64,000 nt of DNA, from positions 4,588,001 to 4,652,000 of the forward strand of contig NZ_CP094526.1 in NCBI RefSeq assembly GCF_029910095.1. Direction: 5' to 3'. This stretch comes from Bradyrhizobium sp. ISRA464. Lineage in GTDB: Bacteria; Pseudomonadota; Alphaproteobacteria; Rhizobiales; Xanthobacteraceae. The position numbers were made by a program, and so were the translations under genes. The notes under the pieces are model-generated. The model was not told the origin of the DNA. It did not search any database and saw only the letters and a program-made list of their open reading frames with translations. Positions 18,124-26,975 of this stretch are shown piece after piece; the first letter of the stretch is position 1, and the number at the start of each line of letters is the position of its first letter.

Positions 18124-18618
18124 ATGAAGATCACGACCTTCAAGGACATGTACATCGCCGAACTGCAGGAACTGGTCAGCGTCGAGAGCCAGCTCGCCGC
18201 AGCCTTGCCGCGTATGGCGGAGGTTGCGTCGCATCCGTCGCTGAAGGATGCGTTTGGCAGCCATCACCGCGAAACCATCGTACAGGGCGAGCGGCTGAAA
18301 TCGCTTCTGAGGACGCATGGCGCCGATCCTGACCTGCACACCGACCAGGCCATGCAGGCCCTGATCGGTGAGACCGCCAAGATGGTCTCGATATTGCCCG
18401 ACGACAATCTGCGCGATGCCGCGCTGATCGCGTCGGCGCAGAGGCTCGAGCATTACGAGATCGCGGCCTATGGCAGCGCGGCTGCGCTCGCGGGCCAGCT
18501 TGACCTGCGGGACGACCAGCGCTTGCTGCACGACAGCCTTGAGGAAGAACGCCACGCCGACGCACTGCTGACGACGCTGGCCAAGGGCGAGATCAACCAG
18601 GACGCCCTGGCGGCATGA
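18124..18618 (+). CDS. DUF892 (YciF/YciE-type) ferritin-like protein
   Basis: The 164-residue all-helical protein begins KITTFKDMYIAELQELVSVE and ends with SLEEERHADALLTTLA. It shows the E...E.xxH spacing of ferritin-like metal sites (RLEHYEIAAYG and EEERHAD). The family is associated with stress responses; its chemistry is poorly known, and metal binding is predicted from fold. ATG 18124 has GAAAGG upstream; a GTG nine bases earlier is possible. It follows the orphan nuoB by 65 bp on the same strand. Confidence 0.85.
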   Translation: MKITTFKDMYIAELQELVSVESQLAAALPRMAEVASHPSLKDAFGSHHRETIVQGERLKSLLRTHGADPDLHTDQAMQALIGETAKMVSILPDDNLRDAALIASAQRLEHYEIAAYGSAAALAGQLDLRDDQRLLHDSLEEERHADALLTTLAKGEINQDALAA

Positions 18619-18647
18619 TCGATCACTCCTCGGCTGGGACTTCCAAT

Positions 18648-18671
18648 CGGAGGCACTTGCAAGTGCCTCCG
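18648..18671. repeat. Perfect 24-bp palindrome downstream of the DUF892 gene
   Basis: CGGAGGCACTTG is followed immediately by its reverse complement CAAGTGCCTCCG. It lies 30 bp after the DUF892 stop. There is no T-run behind it, so it is either an RNA-stabilising 3' hairpin or a DNA-binding site rather than a standard terminator. Confidence 0.5.
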
Positions 18672-18812
18672 AGATTCCGCGAAGAGGCATCTCGTGATGC
18701 ATTAACTCACCTTCTACCATGCCTCGCACCCACGCGCGGTAACCATACGGTTTAACAAGTCGTCAACGCTCCCCCAACAAGTCTAACGATTGGTGATGGG
18801 GGAGAATGAGCC

Positions 18813-18923
18813 GTGGACGCGTTTGCCTTTGAATTCATCGGAATGGCGATGATCGCGCTCTGCCTCGTCGTGCTGGCGATGCCCGCGGCACGACGGCCGT
18901 CGAAGAACATACGCTACGAGTGA
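18813..18923 (+). CDS. Possible 36-residue single-span membrane peptide
   Basis: A GTG start at 18813 follows GGGGGAG at about nine bases. The 36-codon frame encodes a short acidic N-terminus (VDAFAFEFIG), one hydrophobic span (MAMIALCLVVLAMPAA) and a basic tail (RRPSKNIRYE). The positive tail puts the C-terminus inside. The coding pattern is far from random and the ribosome-binding site is good, but there is no family recognition. It stands alone between the DUF892 gene and a convergent LysR gene. Confidence 0.4.
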   Translation: MDAFAFEFIGMAMIALCLVVLAMPAARRPSKNIRYE

Positions 18924-19104
18924 GCGGCCCGTCGCTGCACCACCGGAGATCGCATCGACGGCTGCTCGCGTGAGCGCATGCCATTAGCATCCTCGTCGGA
19001 AGGGCCCGCCCGCATTTATTTCTATTTCGGCGTGGCACGGCCGGCGCGTCGCACGCGACGCCAGCACCCCTGTTTCGGCACCTCAGCCTTGCCCGTCTCG
19101 CCCG

Positions 19105-19986
19105 CTATTCCGGAGCGGCACGCGCTGCCGCGAGGAATGGCCGAAGCGCCGGGTTGAGATTGCCCGGCCGCCAGGCGATCACGTGCTCGATCGCGGGCGC
19201 GTTGTCCAGATCGCGCTGGACCAAATTAGCGATGCCAAGCTTTCCCATCGATTCCGGCACCAGCGCGATGCCGAGATTCTCGGCCACCAGGTTCACGATG
19301 GTCTGCTGCAGCTCTACCTCGAGCCGGACATTCGGTTCGAACCCGCCGGAACGGCAGTAGCGGACGATCGCCTCGCGCAGCATCGGGGCCGCCGCGGTCG
19401 GGGTCGCAATCAACGGCTCGCCCTTGAGCTGTTGGGCGCGAACCAGATCACGAGCGGCGAGCGGATGATCCGGATGCAGCGCCAGGCACAATCGCTCGCG
19501 ATGGATGATATGCGTCTCGAGGCCCTTGATGGGACCGGGATTGAACATGATGGCGGCGTCGAACCGCCCGGTCAGCACCGCGTCGGCGAGTGCGCCGGGC
19601 ACCACCTCGCGCAATTCGACGTGCACCTCGGGGTAATCGGCCATGTAGCGCCGCGCCAGGTTCGGCAGGCTCGTATAGGCGGCGTGCATCATGAACCCGA
19701 TCGAAAGCTCGCCCAGTTCGCCGCCTGCGGCGAGGCGCGCGTTGCGGCAGGCCTGATCGAAGCTCATCAGCACCGCGCGGGAGTCTTCGAGGAAGCGACG
19801 GCCGGCATGGGTCAGCGTCGCGCGCCGCGACTGGCGCTCGAACAGGCGAACGCCGAGCTCCTTCTCCAGCGCGGCGATCTGGCGGCTCAGGGGCGGCTGG
19901 CTGATGTGCAGCCGCTCCGCCGCCCGGCCGAAGTGCAGGGTTTCAGCGAGCGCCACGAAGTAGCGCATTTGCCTGATGTCGATCAT
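19105..19986 (-). CDS. LysR family transcriptional regulator
   Basis: The 293-residue protein has the typical N-terminal winged helix (MRYFVALAETLHFGRAAERL, HISQPPLSRQIAALEKELG) and a LysR substrate-binding domain starting near residue 90 (GELSIGFMMHAAYTSLPNL). The domain resembles BenM/CatM-type sensors of small acids, but the ligand is not predictable. ATG 19986 gives exactly the family start. A T-N11-A box overlaps its translation start region, implying autorepression. The divergent AEC transporter is its likely target. Confidence 0.9.
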   Translation of the reverse strand: MIDIRQMRYFVALAETLHFGRAAERLHISQPPLSRQIAALEKELGVRLFERQSRRATLTHAGRRFLEDSRAVLMSFDQACRNARLAAGGELGELSIGFMMHAAYTSLPNLARRYMADYPEVHVELREVVPGALADAVLTGRFDAAIMFNPGPIKGLETHIIHRERLCLALHPDHPLAARDLVRAQQLKGEPLIATPTAAAPMLREAIVRYCRSGGFEPNVRLEVELQQTIVNLVAENLGIALVPESMGKLGIANLVQRDLDNAPAIEHVIAWRPGNLNPALRPFLAAARAAPE

Positions 19987-19988
19987 CG

Positions 19989-20003
19989 ATACCGAAAAGG
20001 TAT
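19989..20003. promoter_or_regulatory. LysR-type T-N11-A operator between the lysR and AEC transporter genes
   Basis: ATACC-GAAAA-GGTAT is a perfect 5-bp inverted repeat and contains T-N11-A, the classic LysR box. It begins 2 bp upstream of the LysR start codon, over its ribosome-binding site, and 83 bp upstream of the GTG chosen for the transporter. This is where a LysR protein would repress its own gene and activate the divergent one. Confidence 0.6.
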
Positions 20004-20085
20004 GAACGGGTACAGCAATCAGTATTGGATGATAACAGAGCCGCCGCGTAGAGCTAATGCGCATCCTTCCAGTCAGGCTCTCCCC

Positions 20086-21021
20086 GTGTTCTCCACCCTC
20101 ACCGCCATCCTCCCCATTTTCTCGCTGATTTTCGCCGGATGGGTCGCCCGCCGCACCGGCGTGGTCGGGCTCCACGCGTCGGGGGAATTGAACCGGTTCG
20201 TGGTCTACCTCGCCCTGCCCACGTTGCTCTTCGACGTCATCGCCCATGCCCAATGGGCCGACGTCTGGCAGCCGAGCTTCATCGCAGCCTTCGGCATCGG
20301 GGCGGCGCTGGTGTTCTGCCTGACGATTGCCGTGCGCTGGCGCGGCCGCCGGCAACTGGTCGATGCCGCCATCGACGGCCTCAACGCGGGCTACGCGAAC
20401 ACCGGGTTTGTCGGCTTTCCCCTGGCCGTGGCGGCGCTTGGCCGCGAGGCGCTGGCTCCAACCCTGATCGCCACGATCATCACGGTCTGCATGCTGTTTG
20501 CGAGCGCGATTGTGCTGATCGAAACCGGCCTGCAAACCGAGAAGCGCCGCAGGCACGTCATCATCAAGGTGGGCCGTTCGCTGCTGCTCAATCCGCTGCT
20601 GGTGGCGCCCGCGCTGGGTGCGATCATTCCGCTCGCCGGCCTGAACGTCCCCGGCCCCGCGGAGAATTTCCTGAAGCTGCTCGGCGGCGCGGCCTCGCCC
20701 TGCGCGCTCGTCGCGCTCGGACTGTTTCTCGCAGCGAAGCGCGACGCGACCGAACAGGACATCGGGTCGGCGGCCCTGCTCGTCGGCTTCAAGCTCGTGC
20801 TGCAACCGGCCGTCACCTGGGTGATGGCGACGCTGGTGTTCGGCCTGTCGCCGCTGCTCACGCACACCGCCGTGCTTCTCGCCGCCCTTCCCACGGGAAC
20901 GGGTCCCTTCATGCTGGCGGAGTTCTACCGGCGCGAGGCGAGCATGACTTCCAACGTCATCCTCGCGTCCACCATCGTGTCGGTCGTCACGCTCAGCCTC
21001 TATCTCGCCGTGGCGAGGTGA
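20086..21021 (+). CDS. AEC family (auxin efflux carrier-like) transporter
   Basis: About 311 residues from GTG 20086, with eight to ten membrane helices in two bundles joined by a basic cytoplasmic loop (QTEKRRRHVIIK). The start LTAILPIFSLIFAGWVARR and the crossover-type segment GYANTGFVGFPLA are typical of the family. Members export organic acids or similar anions in bacteria. The start is uncertain; in-frame ATGs upstream give an unlikely polar leader. The divergent LysR gene is its probable regulator, and an IS1182-type element starts 24 bp after its stop. Confidence 0.82.
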   Translation: MFSTLTAILPIFSLIFAGWVARRTGVVGLHASGELNRFVVYLALPTLLFDVIAHAQWADVWQPSFIAAFGIGAALVFCLTIAVRWRGRRQLVDAAIDGLNAGYANTGFVGFPLAVAALGREALAPTLIATIITVCMLFASAIVLIETGLQTEKRRRHVIIKVGRSLLLNPLLVAPALGAIIPLAGLNVPGPAENFLKLLGGAASPCALVALGLFLAAKRDATEQDIGSAALLVGFKLVLQPAVTWVMATLVFGLSPLLTHTAVLLAALPTGTGPFMLAEFYRREASMTSNVILASTIVSVVTLSLYLAVAR

Positions 21022-21045
21022 CGATGCAGATCGCCAATCACTGAT

Positions 21046-22747
21046 TTGCCCGACGAGGCTGGGCAAGAACTCGGCATTTTTTGGAGTTGATGTACGATTC
21101 GGCGCATGGCGAATCGGACGTTCAAGGCCGGCGACAGCCGGGAGCAACCCAGTCTTCTTCCTCCCCGGATTGAGGACTATGTCGGACAGCAGAATCCGGT
21201 GCGGGCGATCGACAGTTTCGTTGGCGCGCTCGACCTTTCAAAGCTCGGCTTCCGCCATGCGGATCGTGCCGCGGACGAAGTGGGGCAGCCGCCCTACGAT
21301 CCGGCCGATCTGCTGAAGCTCTACCTTTACGGCTACATCAACCAGATCAGGTCGTCGCGGCGGTTGGAGCGGGAGGCCTGCCGCAATCTGGAGCTGATCT
21401 GGCTGTTGAAGAACATGAAGCCGGGCTATCGGACGATCGCCAACTTCCGCAAGGAGAACTGGGCGGCGCTCAAGGCCGCGAACCGCAGTTTCGTGCTGCT
21501 CCTGCGCGACCTCGGCCTGATCGGTGGGACCTTCGTTGCGATCGACGGGGCGCTATTCCATGGTAACGCCAGCAAGGGCAGCATCTTCACGCAAGGGAAG
21601 CTGGCCAAACAGATCGCCGCGTTGGACAAGGAGATCGAGGCTTATGGCAAGGCCCTTGAAGCCAACGATGCCGAGGAAGCCAAGCGATGTGCCGGTCCGG
21701 GAGATGGCAGCAAGGGCAGCGGCGATGTCGGCGAGAAGGTGAAGGAGCTGATGGCCCGGCGCGAGCGCGCGCAAGCCGACCTCAAGAACCTGGAGACAAG
21801 CGACAAGGGGCAACTCTCGAAGACCGATCCCGACGCAAGGCTTCTGAGCAAGGGCGACCAGACCATTGCGGGTTACAACGTGCAGAGCGTCGTTGACGAC
21901 AAGCACACGCTCATCGTTGCCAGCGAGGTCGTCAACCGCAACGACGCGGGCCATCTTCATGAGATGGCAAAGGCGGCAAAAGAGGCCCTCGACGTCGAGA
22001 CTCTGCAGGTGGCGGCCGATGCCGGCTATTCCACCAGCGAGGACCTGAAGGCCTGCGAGGATGACGGCATTGTTGCCTATGTGCCGCTGCACGAGGGCAA
22101 TGGCAAGCTCAAGGAAGGCCGCCTCAGCCGCAAGGACTTCAGTTACGATGCGAACGCCGATGCCTACCGTTGCCCGGCCGGCGAGCTGCTGCGCCCGACG
22201 GAAGGGCGCTGGACGAACACGAGCGGCCGCATCGAGATCCGCTACCTGGCGCGCAAGGCGGCCTGCGCAGCATGTCCCCTGAGCGCGCGGTGTCTTGCCC
22301 CGAAGGCGCCTTACCGGAGCATCGCGCGCTGGGAACACGAGGACGTTCTCGAACGTCACCGCATGAGGATGCAAAGCGCCGAGGCTGCCACATTGATGCG
22401 CCGCCGTTCCGCCATCGTCGAGCACCCTTTCGGAACACTCAAATGCCGCGCCGGCTATCAGCACTTTCTCGTGCGCGGCTTCGACAAGGTCCGCGGCGAA
22501 TGGAGCCTGATGGCGCTTTGCTACAACTTCACCCGCGTGCTCAGCATTCTCGGCTTCGACCGCTTCGTCGCGTACCTTGCAGAAAAGACGCGCATTGCCG
22601 GCGCAAACCTCCTTGCGGCCACTCTGCGCGCCATTCGGCTTGCTTTGCGGCCCTTCCGCGCCAAAATCTCGCTGTCGCTCGTCGTCAGTGCTTTCCGAGC
22701 CGCCCCAGCCCCTTAGTTGCCATTCTTGCCCAGTCTCGACGGCGCAA
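21046..22747 (+). mobile_element. Insertion sequence of the IS1182 type
   Basis: Terminal inverted repeats flank one transposase gene. On the left CCGACGAGGCTGGGCAAGAA occupies 21050-21069. On the right its inverse at 22723-22742 matches at 18 of 20 positions, and TTGC/GCAA extends the match outward with a one-base offset. I could not see a clear target-site duplication. Both ends and the gene are intact, so the copy may be recent and active. It sits just downstream of the AEC transporter and has not broken any recognisable gene. Confidence 0.8.
21106..22716 (+). CDS. IS1182 family transposase
   Basis: The 536-residue DDE transposase has an N-terminal DUF772-type region (PPYDPADLLKLYLYGYINQI, then LIWLLKNMKPGYRTIANFRK). 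Catalytic-type acids are seen in FVAIDGALFHG, AADAGYST and VEHPFGTLKCRAGYQ. A Cys cluster (CAACPLSARCLA) typical of the family lies near residue 385. A charged coiled segment of about 90 residues follows the first Asp. The reading frame is unbroken and of normal length. Confidence 0.92.
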   Translation: MANRTFKAGDSREQPSLLPPRIEDYVGQQNPVRAIDSFVGALDLSKLGFRHADRAADEVGQPPYDPADLLKLYLYGYINQIRSSRRLEREACRNLELIWLLKNMKPGYRTIANFRKENWAALKAANRSFVLLLRDLGLIGGTFVAIDGALFHGNASKGSIFTQGKLAKQIAALDKEIEAYGKALEANDAEEAKRCAGPGDGSKGSGDVGEKVKELMARRERAQADLKNLETSDKGQLSKTDPDARLLSKGDQTIAGYNVQSVVDDKHTLIVASEVVNRNDAGHLHEMAKAAKEALDVETLQVAADAGYSTSEDLKACEDDGIVAYVPLHEGNGKLKEGRLSRKDFSYDANADAYRCPAGELLRPTEGRWTNTSGRIEIRYLARKAACAACPLSARCLAPKAPYRSIARWEHEDVLERHRMRMQSAEAATLMRRRSAIVEHPFGTLKCRAGYQHFLVRGFDKVRGEWSLMALCYNFTRVLSILGFDRFVAYLAEKTRIAGANLLAATLRAIRLALRPFRAKISLSLVVSAFRAAPAP

Positions 22748-22809
22748 GCCTCTCATGCAAAAATATTTCTGTTTATCAGAATTGCAACTCAGTGTATGAA
22801 TAGCCCGTC

Positions 22810-23271
22810 TCACCTGTCTGAGGGGCGCTTCGCGATCGTCACGAGTGTTGGGTCGAGATGCGGTGGACGCCGAGCGCGTGACTGACGAGCACGCATGAGG
22901 CGGACGGCGAAATCGTGCAGGCCTGACGCCCTAGTGGCAGGTGTCTCATCAGCAAGAGCAAGCTCTCTCACTGATGACGGTGACAACAAAGCCCAGTCTC
23001 GCCGGGGAGAGCACGTATAAGCCGTAGCCCATCGCGCAGGGAAAGCCGGAGTGTTTCCGGTTTCACCTGTGGTCCTACCTCCCGTGCTTTCCATTTGCAC
23101 GGGACCCATGGGTGCGATCGGCACCCGGCTTTCCCTGCGCCCTCTCTCCCGGAGGGGGCGAAAACACAGCAAACCTCGGGCGCATTCCGTGCCGCGAGAC
23201 CGCAAAGGCATGGAAAAAGGCCCAGTCCTGCCCCATATGCAGAGCCAAAGTCCCAGCAAGACCCTTGACAT
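22810..23271. repeat. Dispersed palindromic repeat, not a gene
   Basis: The 576 bp between the insertion sequence and rnd hold a strongly folded element. CGCAGGGAAAGCCGG (23035-23049) is repeated perfectly inverted at 23125-23139, and within it CCCGTGC (23081-23087) pairs with GCACGGG (23097-23103). The minus strand carries a 153-codon open frame reading RESRVPIAPMGPVQMES, a phrase I recall from many spurious short proteins scattered in Bradyrhizobium and relatives. I therefore read it as a repeated non-coding element. The rest of the stretch, 22748-23034 and 23140-23318, shows no other gene. Confidence 0.65.
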
Positions 23272-23318
23272 GACTGCCCTTTCGGCAGAACGCGTGTCTT
23301 GAGCGTCATGGACACTTC

Positions 23319-24467
23319 ATGGATCTGATTACCACCACCTCCGAACTTGCGGCCGTCTGCGACCGCCTCGCCAAACACAAGGTCATCACCGTCGATACCG
23401 AGTTCCTGCGAGAGACCACCTATTACCCGCTGCTCTGCGTCGTGCAGATGGCGAGCGCGGACGAAGCCGTCGTGATCGACGCGCTGGCGCCGGGCATCGA
23501 CCTCAAACCGTTCTTCGACCTGATGTCGAACGAGGCAGTGTTGAAGGTCTTTCACGCCGCGCGGCAGGACATCGAGATCGTCTGGCACCTCTCCGGCACC
23601 ATTCCGCATCCGATCTTCGACACTCAGGTTGCCGCCATGGTGCTCGGCTACGGCGACAGCATCGCCTACGACCAGCTCGTCGACCGCGTGACCGGGCACC
23701 GCCCCGACAAGACCCACCGCTTCACCGACTGGTCGCGCCGCCCGCTGACCAACGAGCAGGTCCTCTATGCCGTCTCCGACGTCACCCATCTGCGCGAGGT
23801 GTTCGCGACGCTCGACGCCGACCTGAAGAAGCGCGGCCGCAGCGACTGGGTCAGCGAGGAGATGGAGATTCTGACCTCGCCGAAGACCTACGACTTCCAC
23901 CCCGAGCGTGCCTGGGAGCGGCTCAAGACCCGCGTGCGCAAGCCGCGCGAGCTCGCCGTCCTGATCGAGGTCGCGGCCTGGCGCGAACAGGAAGCGCAGA
24001 GCCGCGACGTGCCGCGCTCGCGCGTGCTGAAGGACGACGCGGTCGGCGATATCGCAACCCATGCGCCGACGTCGCTCGAGAAGCTCGCCAATCTGCGCTC
24101 GCTGCCGAAGGGCTTCGAGCGCTCGAAATGGGGCGCGGATATCATCGCCGCCGTGCAGCGCGGGCTCGCGCGCGACCAGGCCTCGCTGCCGAAGCTGGAA
24201 AAGCCGCGCAACAATGCCAATGGCGCTGCCACCGTCGAGCTGTTGAAGGTGCTGCTGCGCATGACCTCGGAGCGGCACGCGGTTGCGAGCAAGGTGATCG
24301 CGACCGTCGACGATCTCGAGCAGATCGCGGCCAGCGACAATGCCGATGTCGGCGCCCTGCACGGCTGGCGTCGCGAATTGTTCGGCGAGGCCGCGTTGAA
24401 GCTGAAGCACGGCCAGCTCGCGCTCGCCATCGACAAGGGCCGCGTGGTGCGGGTCGACCGGGGGTAG
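23319..24467 (+). CDS. rnd: Ribonuclease D
   Basis: The 382-residue protein has a DEDDy 3'-5' exonuclease domain with Asp26/Glu28 (VDTEFLRE), Asp84 ([12 protein letters not shown]), Tyr150 and Asp154 ([10 protein letters not shown]). An HRDC domain follows (about 205-290, [17 protein letters not shown]). RNase D trims 3' ends of tRNA and other stable RNAs. In relatives, as I recall, it lies close to aspS; here about 8 kb, including mobile DNA, separate them. The catalytic set is complete. Confidence 0.93.
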   Translation: MDLITTTSELAAVCDRLAKHKVITVDTEFLRETTYYPLLCVVQMASADEAVVIDALAPGIDLKPFFDLMSNEAVLKVFHAARQDIEIVWHLSGTIPHPIFDTQVAAMVLGYGDSIAYDQLVDRVTGHRPDKTHRFTDWSRRPLTNEQVLYAVSDVTHLREVFATLDADLKKRGRSDWVSEEMEILTSPKTYDFHPERAWERLKTRVRKPRELAVLIEVAAWREQEAQSRDVPRSRVLKDDAVGDIATHAPTSLEKLANLRSLPKGFERSKWGADIIAAVQRGLARDQASLPKLEKPRNNANGAATVELLKVLLRMTSERHAVASKVIATVDDLEQIAASDNADVGALHGWRRELFGEAALKLKHGQLALAIDKGRVVRVDRG

Positions 24468-24807
24468 CGCGCGCCGTGCCCGGAGATGTCGTCCGGTTCC
24501 CTGGCTGTCGGCCATTGGCCGAATGCAACAGATTGTTTCCGGCGGCCACAGGCTCCGGTTGCGCCACATGAAACTGTCGCCCCGCGCCGGAGGCTTGCTA
24601 ACTCAGGATTTTCATGTTGCAATCCCTGCACAATCGGACTGCGGCCGTTCGACTGTGCGTTTCGCGACGTTGAGATCCAAGGCTTCGAGAGACAAGACTT
24701 CGGACTTGAAGATTCGGGAATTGAACAGACACCGGGAAGCCCGTTTGTGGCGTGGCACGTGCGAAACGTGGCCGCGTCTTTTTTATGTCTAAACTGGGAG
24801 AAAGGCG
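24468..24807 (+). promoter_or_regulatory. Long leader of the cold-shock gene with T-run hairpin
   Basis: No gene is visible in these 340 bp. Near the end, CACGT-GCGAA-ACGTG is followed within a few bases by a T6 run (about 24778-24783), some 25 bp before the ribosome-binding site of the cold-shock gene. Cold-shock genes usually have long structured leaders that control translation with temperature. The hairpin plus T-run could be an attenuator. This is inference from position and structure only. Confidence 0.35.
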
Positions 24808-25011
24808 ATGCCGAAGGGTACCGTCAAGTGGTTCAACCCGACCAAGGGTTACGGGTTCATCAAGCCGGCAGTCGGAGACAAGGACGTGTTCGTTCACATC
24901 TCGGCGGTCGAACGCGCAGGCCTTACCACACTCAACGAGAACCAGGCGATCGAGTACGAGCTGGTGGAGAGCCGCGGCAAGACGTCGGCGGAAAATCTCA
25001 AGGTCAACTGA
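24808..25011 (+). CDS. Cold-shock protein (CspA family)
   Basis: The 67-residue protein is a single cold-shock domain with RNP1 KGYGFIKP and RNP2 VFVHISAV. It starts MPKGTVKWFNPTKGYGFI and binds single-stranded RNA or DNA as a chaperone. The ribosome-binding site GGGAGAAAGG is strong. A long leader precedes it and a good terminator follows it. Which of the several csp paralogues usual in this group it is cannot be said. Confidence 0.93.
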   Translation: MPKGTVKWFNPTKGYGFIKPAVGDKDVFVHISAVERAGLTTLNENQAIEYELVESRGKTSAENLKVN

Positions 25012-25047
25012 ACGTCGGCGCCGTCGGCGCAACCAATCCTGATGCCT

Positions 25048-25083
25048 CCCCCGGCCGCATCACCCCGGGGGATTTCTTTTTTG
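25048..25083 (+). terminator. Rho-independent terminator after the cold-shock gene
   Basis: CCCCCGG (25048-25054) pairs with CCGGGGG (25065-25071), followed by ATTTCTTTTTT. It ends the cold-shock transcript and lies just before the end of the convergent purN gene. Confidence 0.8.
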
Positions 25084-25095
25084 CGCTTACGCGCC

Positions 25096-25746
25096 TCACC
25101 CCATCGGCGCGATCAACGTGCGATCGGACGCGGCGCTGCCCAGCGTCTTGCAGCGGTCCCCGTCCAGCTCCAGCCGGCCGCTCGCCAACAGCCGCAGCGC
25201 CTCGGGGTAGATGCGATGCTCGATTGTGATGACGCGCGCGGCGAGCGTCTCGGGCGTATCGTCATCGGCGACGGTGACCGCGCCCTGCATCACGATCGGA
25301 CCCGCGTCGGTCTCCGGGATCACGAAATGCACCGTCGCACCGGAAAGCTTGACGCCCGCGCGCAACGCCTGGCCGTGCGGATCGAGGCCGGGGAAACACG
25401 GCAGCAGCGAGGGGTGGATGTTGAGCATCCGGCCATACCAGCGCCGCGCGAAATCGGCAGTAAACAGCCGCATGAAGCCGCCGAGGCAGATCAGCTCGAC
25501 CTGCTTTTCGTCGAGCGCCCGTTGCAGCACCGCCTCGAAGCCGGCGCGATCCTTGCCGAACGGCTTGCTCTCGACGATAGCGGTCGGAATGCCGGCTGCG
25601 GACGCCTTCTCAAGCCCGGCGGCGTCGGCGCGGTTGGAGATCACGACCACGATCTCGGCCGGAAAGTCCGGTGCCCTGGCGGCCTCGATCAGCGCGGCCA
25701 TGTTGGAGCCGCGGCCGGAGATCAGAATGGCGACGCGGCGCTTCAT
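25096..25746 (-). CDS. purN: Phosphoribosylglycinamide formyltransferase
   Basis: The 216-residue GAR transformylase has the family motifs [13 protein letters not shown] near the N-terminus, [28 protein letters not shown] (catalytic Asn/His region) and [11 protein letters not shown]. It adds the first formyl group in purine synthesis using formyl-THF. Its ATG overlaps the purM stop by 4 bp, so translation is coupled. Confidence 0.94.
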   Translation of the reverse strand: MKRRVAILISGRGSNMAALIEAARAPDFPAEIVVVISNRADAAGLEKASAAGIPTAIVESKPFGKDRAGFEAVLQRALDEKQVELICLGGFMRLFTADFARRWYGRMLNIHPSLLPCFPGLDPHGQALRAGVKLSGATVHFVIPETDAGPIVMQGAVTVADDDTPETLAARVITIEHRIYPEALRLLASGRLELDGDRCKTLGSAASDRTLIAPMG

Positions 25747-26816
25747 TGGGCGAGATCGAGATGACCGCTGTAGACCACGCGATGCTCGTCCTTGGCCGCG
25801 ATCACCTCGCCGAGGACAGCCACGGTCTCGCCGCTTGCGGTGAAGACCTCGGTTACCCGGTCGACCGCATCAGCCTTGACGATCGCGATCATGCCGATGC
25901 CGCAGTTGAAGGTGCGCAGCAGCTCGAGCTCGGCGATGCCGCCCAGCTCCGCCAGCCATTTGAACACCGGCAGGACCGGCAGCCGCGACAGATCGATGCC
26001 AACGCCGAGATGCTTGGGCAGCACACGCGGGATGTTGTCGGTGAAGCCGCCGCCGGTGATATGGGCGAGGCCCTTCACCGCGCCGGTCTCGCGGATCGCG
26101 CGCAGGCAGGATTTCACGTAAAGCCGCGTCGGCGTCAGCAGCGCCGCGCCCAGCGTCATCACCGGCGAGAACGACGCCGGCGCATCGTAGGGAACCCTGG
26201 ATTGCTCGACGATCTTGCGCACCAGCGAATAGCCGTTGGAGTGCACGCCCGAGGAGGCCAAGCCGATCACCGCGTCGCCCACGGCGATATCGGCGCTCGG
26301 CAGCAAGGTGCCGCGCTCGGCCGCGCCGACGGCAAAGCCGCCGAGGTCGTAGTCGCCGTCCTTGTAGAGGCCCGGCATCTCGGCGGTCTCACCGCCGATC
26401 AGGGCGCAGCCGGATTCCCGGCAGCCTTCGGCGATGCCGGCGACGATCGCGGCGGTGGCCTCCGGATCGAGCTTGCCGCAGGCGAAATAGTCGAGAAAGA
26501 ACAGCGGTTCCGCGCCCTGCACGACAAGGTCGTTCACCGACATCGCGACCAGGTCGACGCCGATGCCGCCGTGGATGCCGGTTTCGATCGCGATCTTGAG
26601 CTTGGTGCCGACGCCGTCGGTCGCCGCCACCAGGACGGGATCCTTGAAGCCGGCGGCCTTGAGGTCGAACAAGCCGCCGAAGCCGCCGATCTCGGCATCC
26701 GCGCCTGGGCGTGCGGTCGCCCGCACCATCGGCTTGATCAGATCGACCAGACGATTGCCGGCGTCGATGTCGACGCCCGAATCCGCGTAAGTGAGCCCGT
26801 TTTTGCGCTCGGTCAT
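25743..26816 (-). CDS. purM: Phosphoribosylformylglycinamidine cyclo-ligase (AIR synthetase)
   Basis: The 357-residue ATP-grasp-like PurM enzyme shows [16 protein letters not shown] at the start, then [23 protein letters not shown] and [13 protein letters not shown]. It makes aminoimidazole ribotide, two steps after PurN. purM-purN pairing with a 4-bp overlap is the common bacterial arrangement. An in-frame TTG two codons upstream is less likely than ATG 26816. Confidence 0.95.
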   Translation of the reverse strand: MTERKNGLTYADSGVDIDAGNRLVDLIKPMVRATARPGADAEIGGFGGLFDLKAAGFKDPVLVAATDGVGTKLKIAIETGIHGGIGVDLVAMSVNDLVVQGAEPLFFLDYFACGKLDPEATAAIVAGIAEGCRESGCALIGGETAEMPGLYKDGDYDLGGFAVGAAERGTLLPSADIAVGDAVIGLASSGVHSNGYSLVRKIVEQSRVPYDAPASFSPVMTLGAALLTPTRLYVKSCLRAIRETGAVKGLAHITGGGFTDNIPRVLPKHLGVGIDLSRLPVLPVFKWLAELGGIAELELLRTFNCGIGMIAIVKADAVDRVTEVFTASGETVAVLGEVIAAKDEHRVVYSGHLDLAQ

Positions 26817-26975
26817 GCCCAATTCCAGATGATCAGGGGCTGGTTACGAGGAATTCCGCCCCCGTGCAATGGCTCGCGGCAATGCGGCCACGATACTATG
26901 TAGATAACATCGGTCCGTTGCTGCCAAGAGCCGGATATTGAGTAAAATCAGGCTTCTAGCCGGGAAGCGACCAAG

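Noticed and set aside
21022..22747. Larger genomic island or prophage around the insertion sequence
   Set aside because: There is no integrase, tRNA-flanked attachment site, phage structural gene or long direct repeat. Only a single IS element is supported.
22810..23271. 153-codon minus-strand open frame next to rnd
   Set aside because: It lies across a perfect inverted repeat, has no ribosome-binding site, and its peptide resembles scattered repeat-derived phrases. It is treated as a repeat, not a gene.
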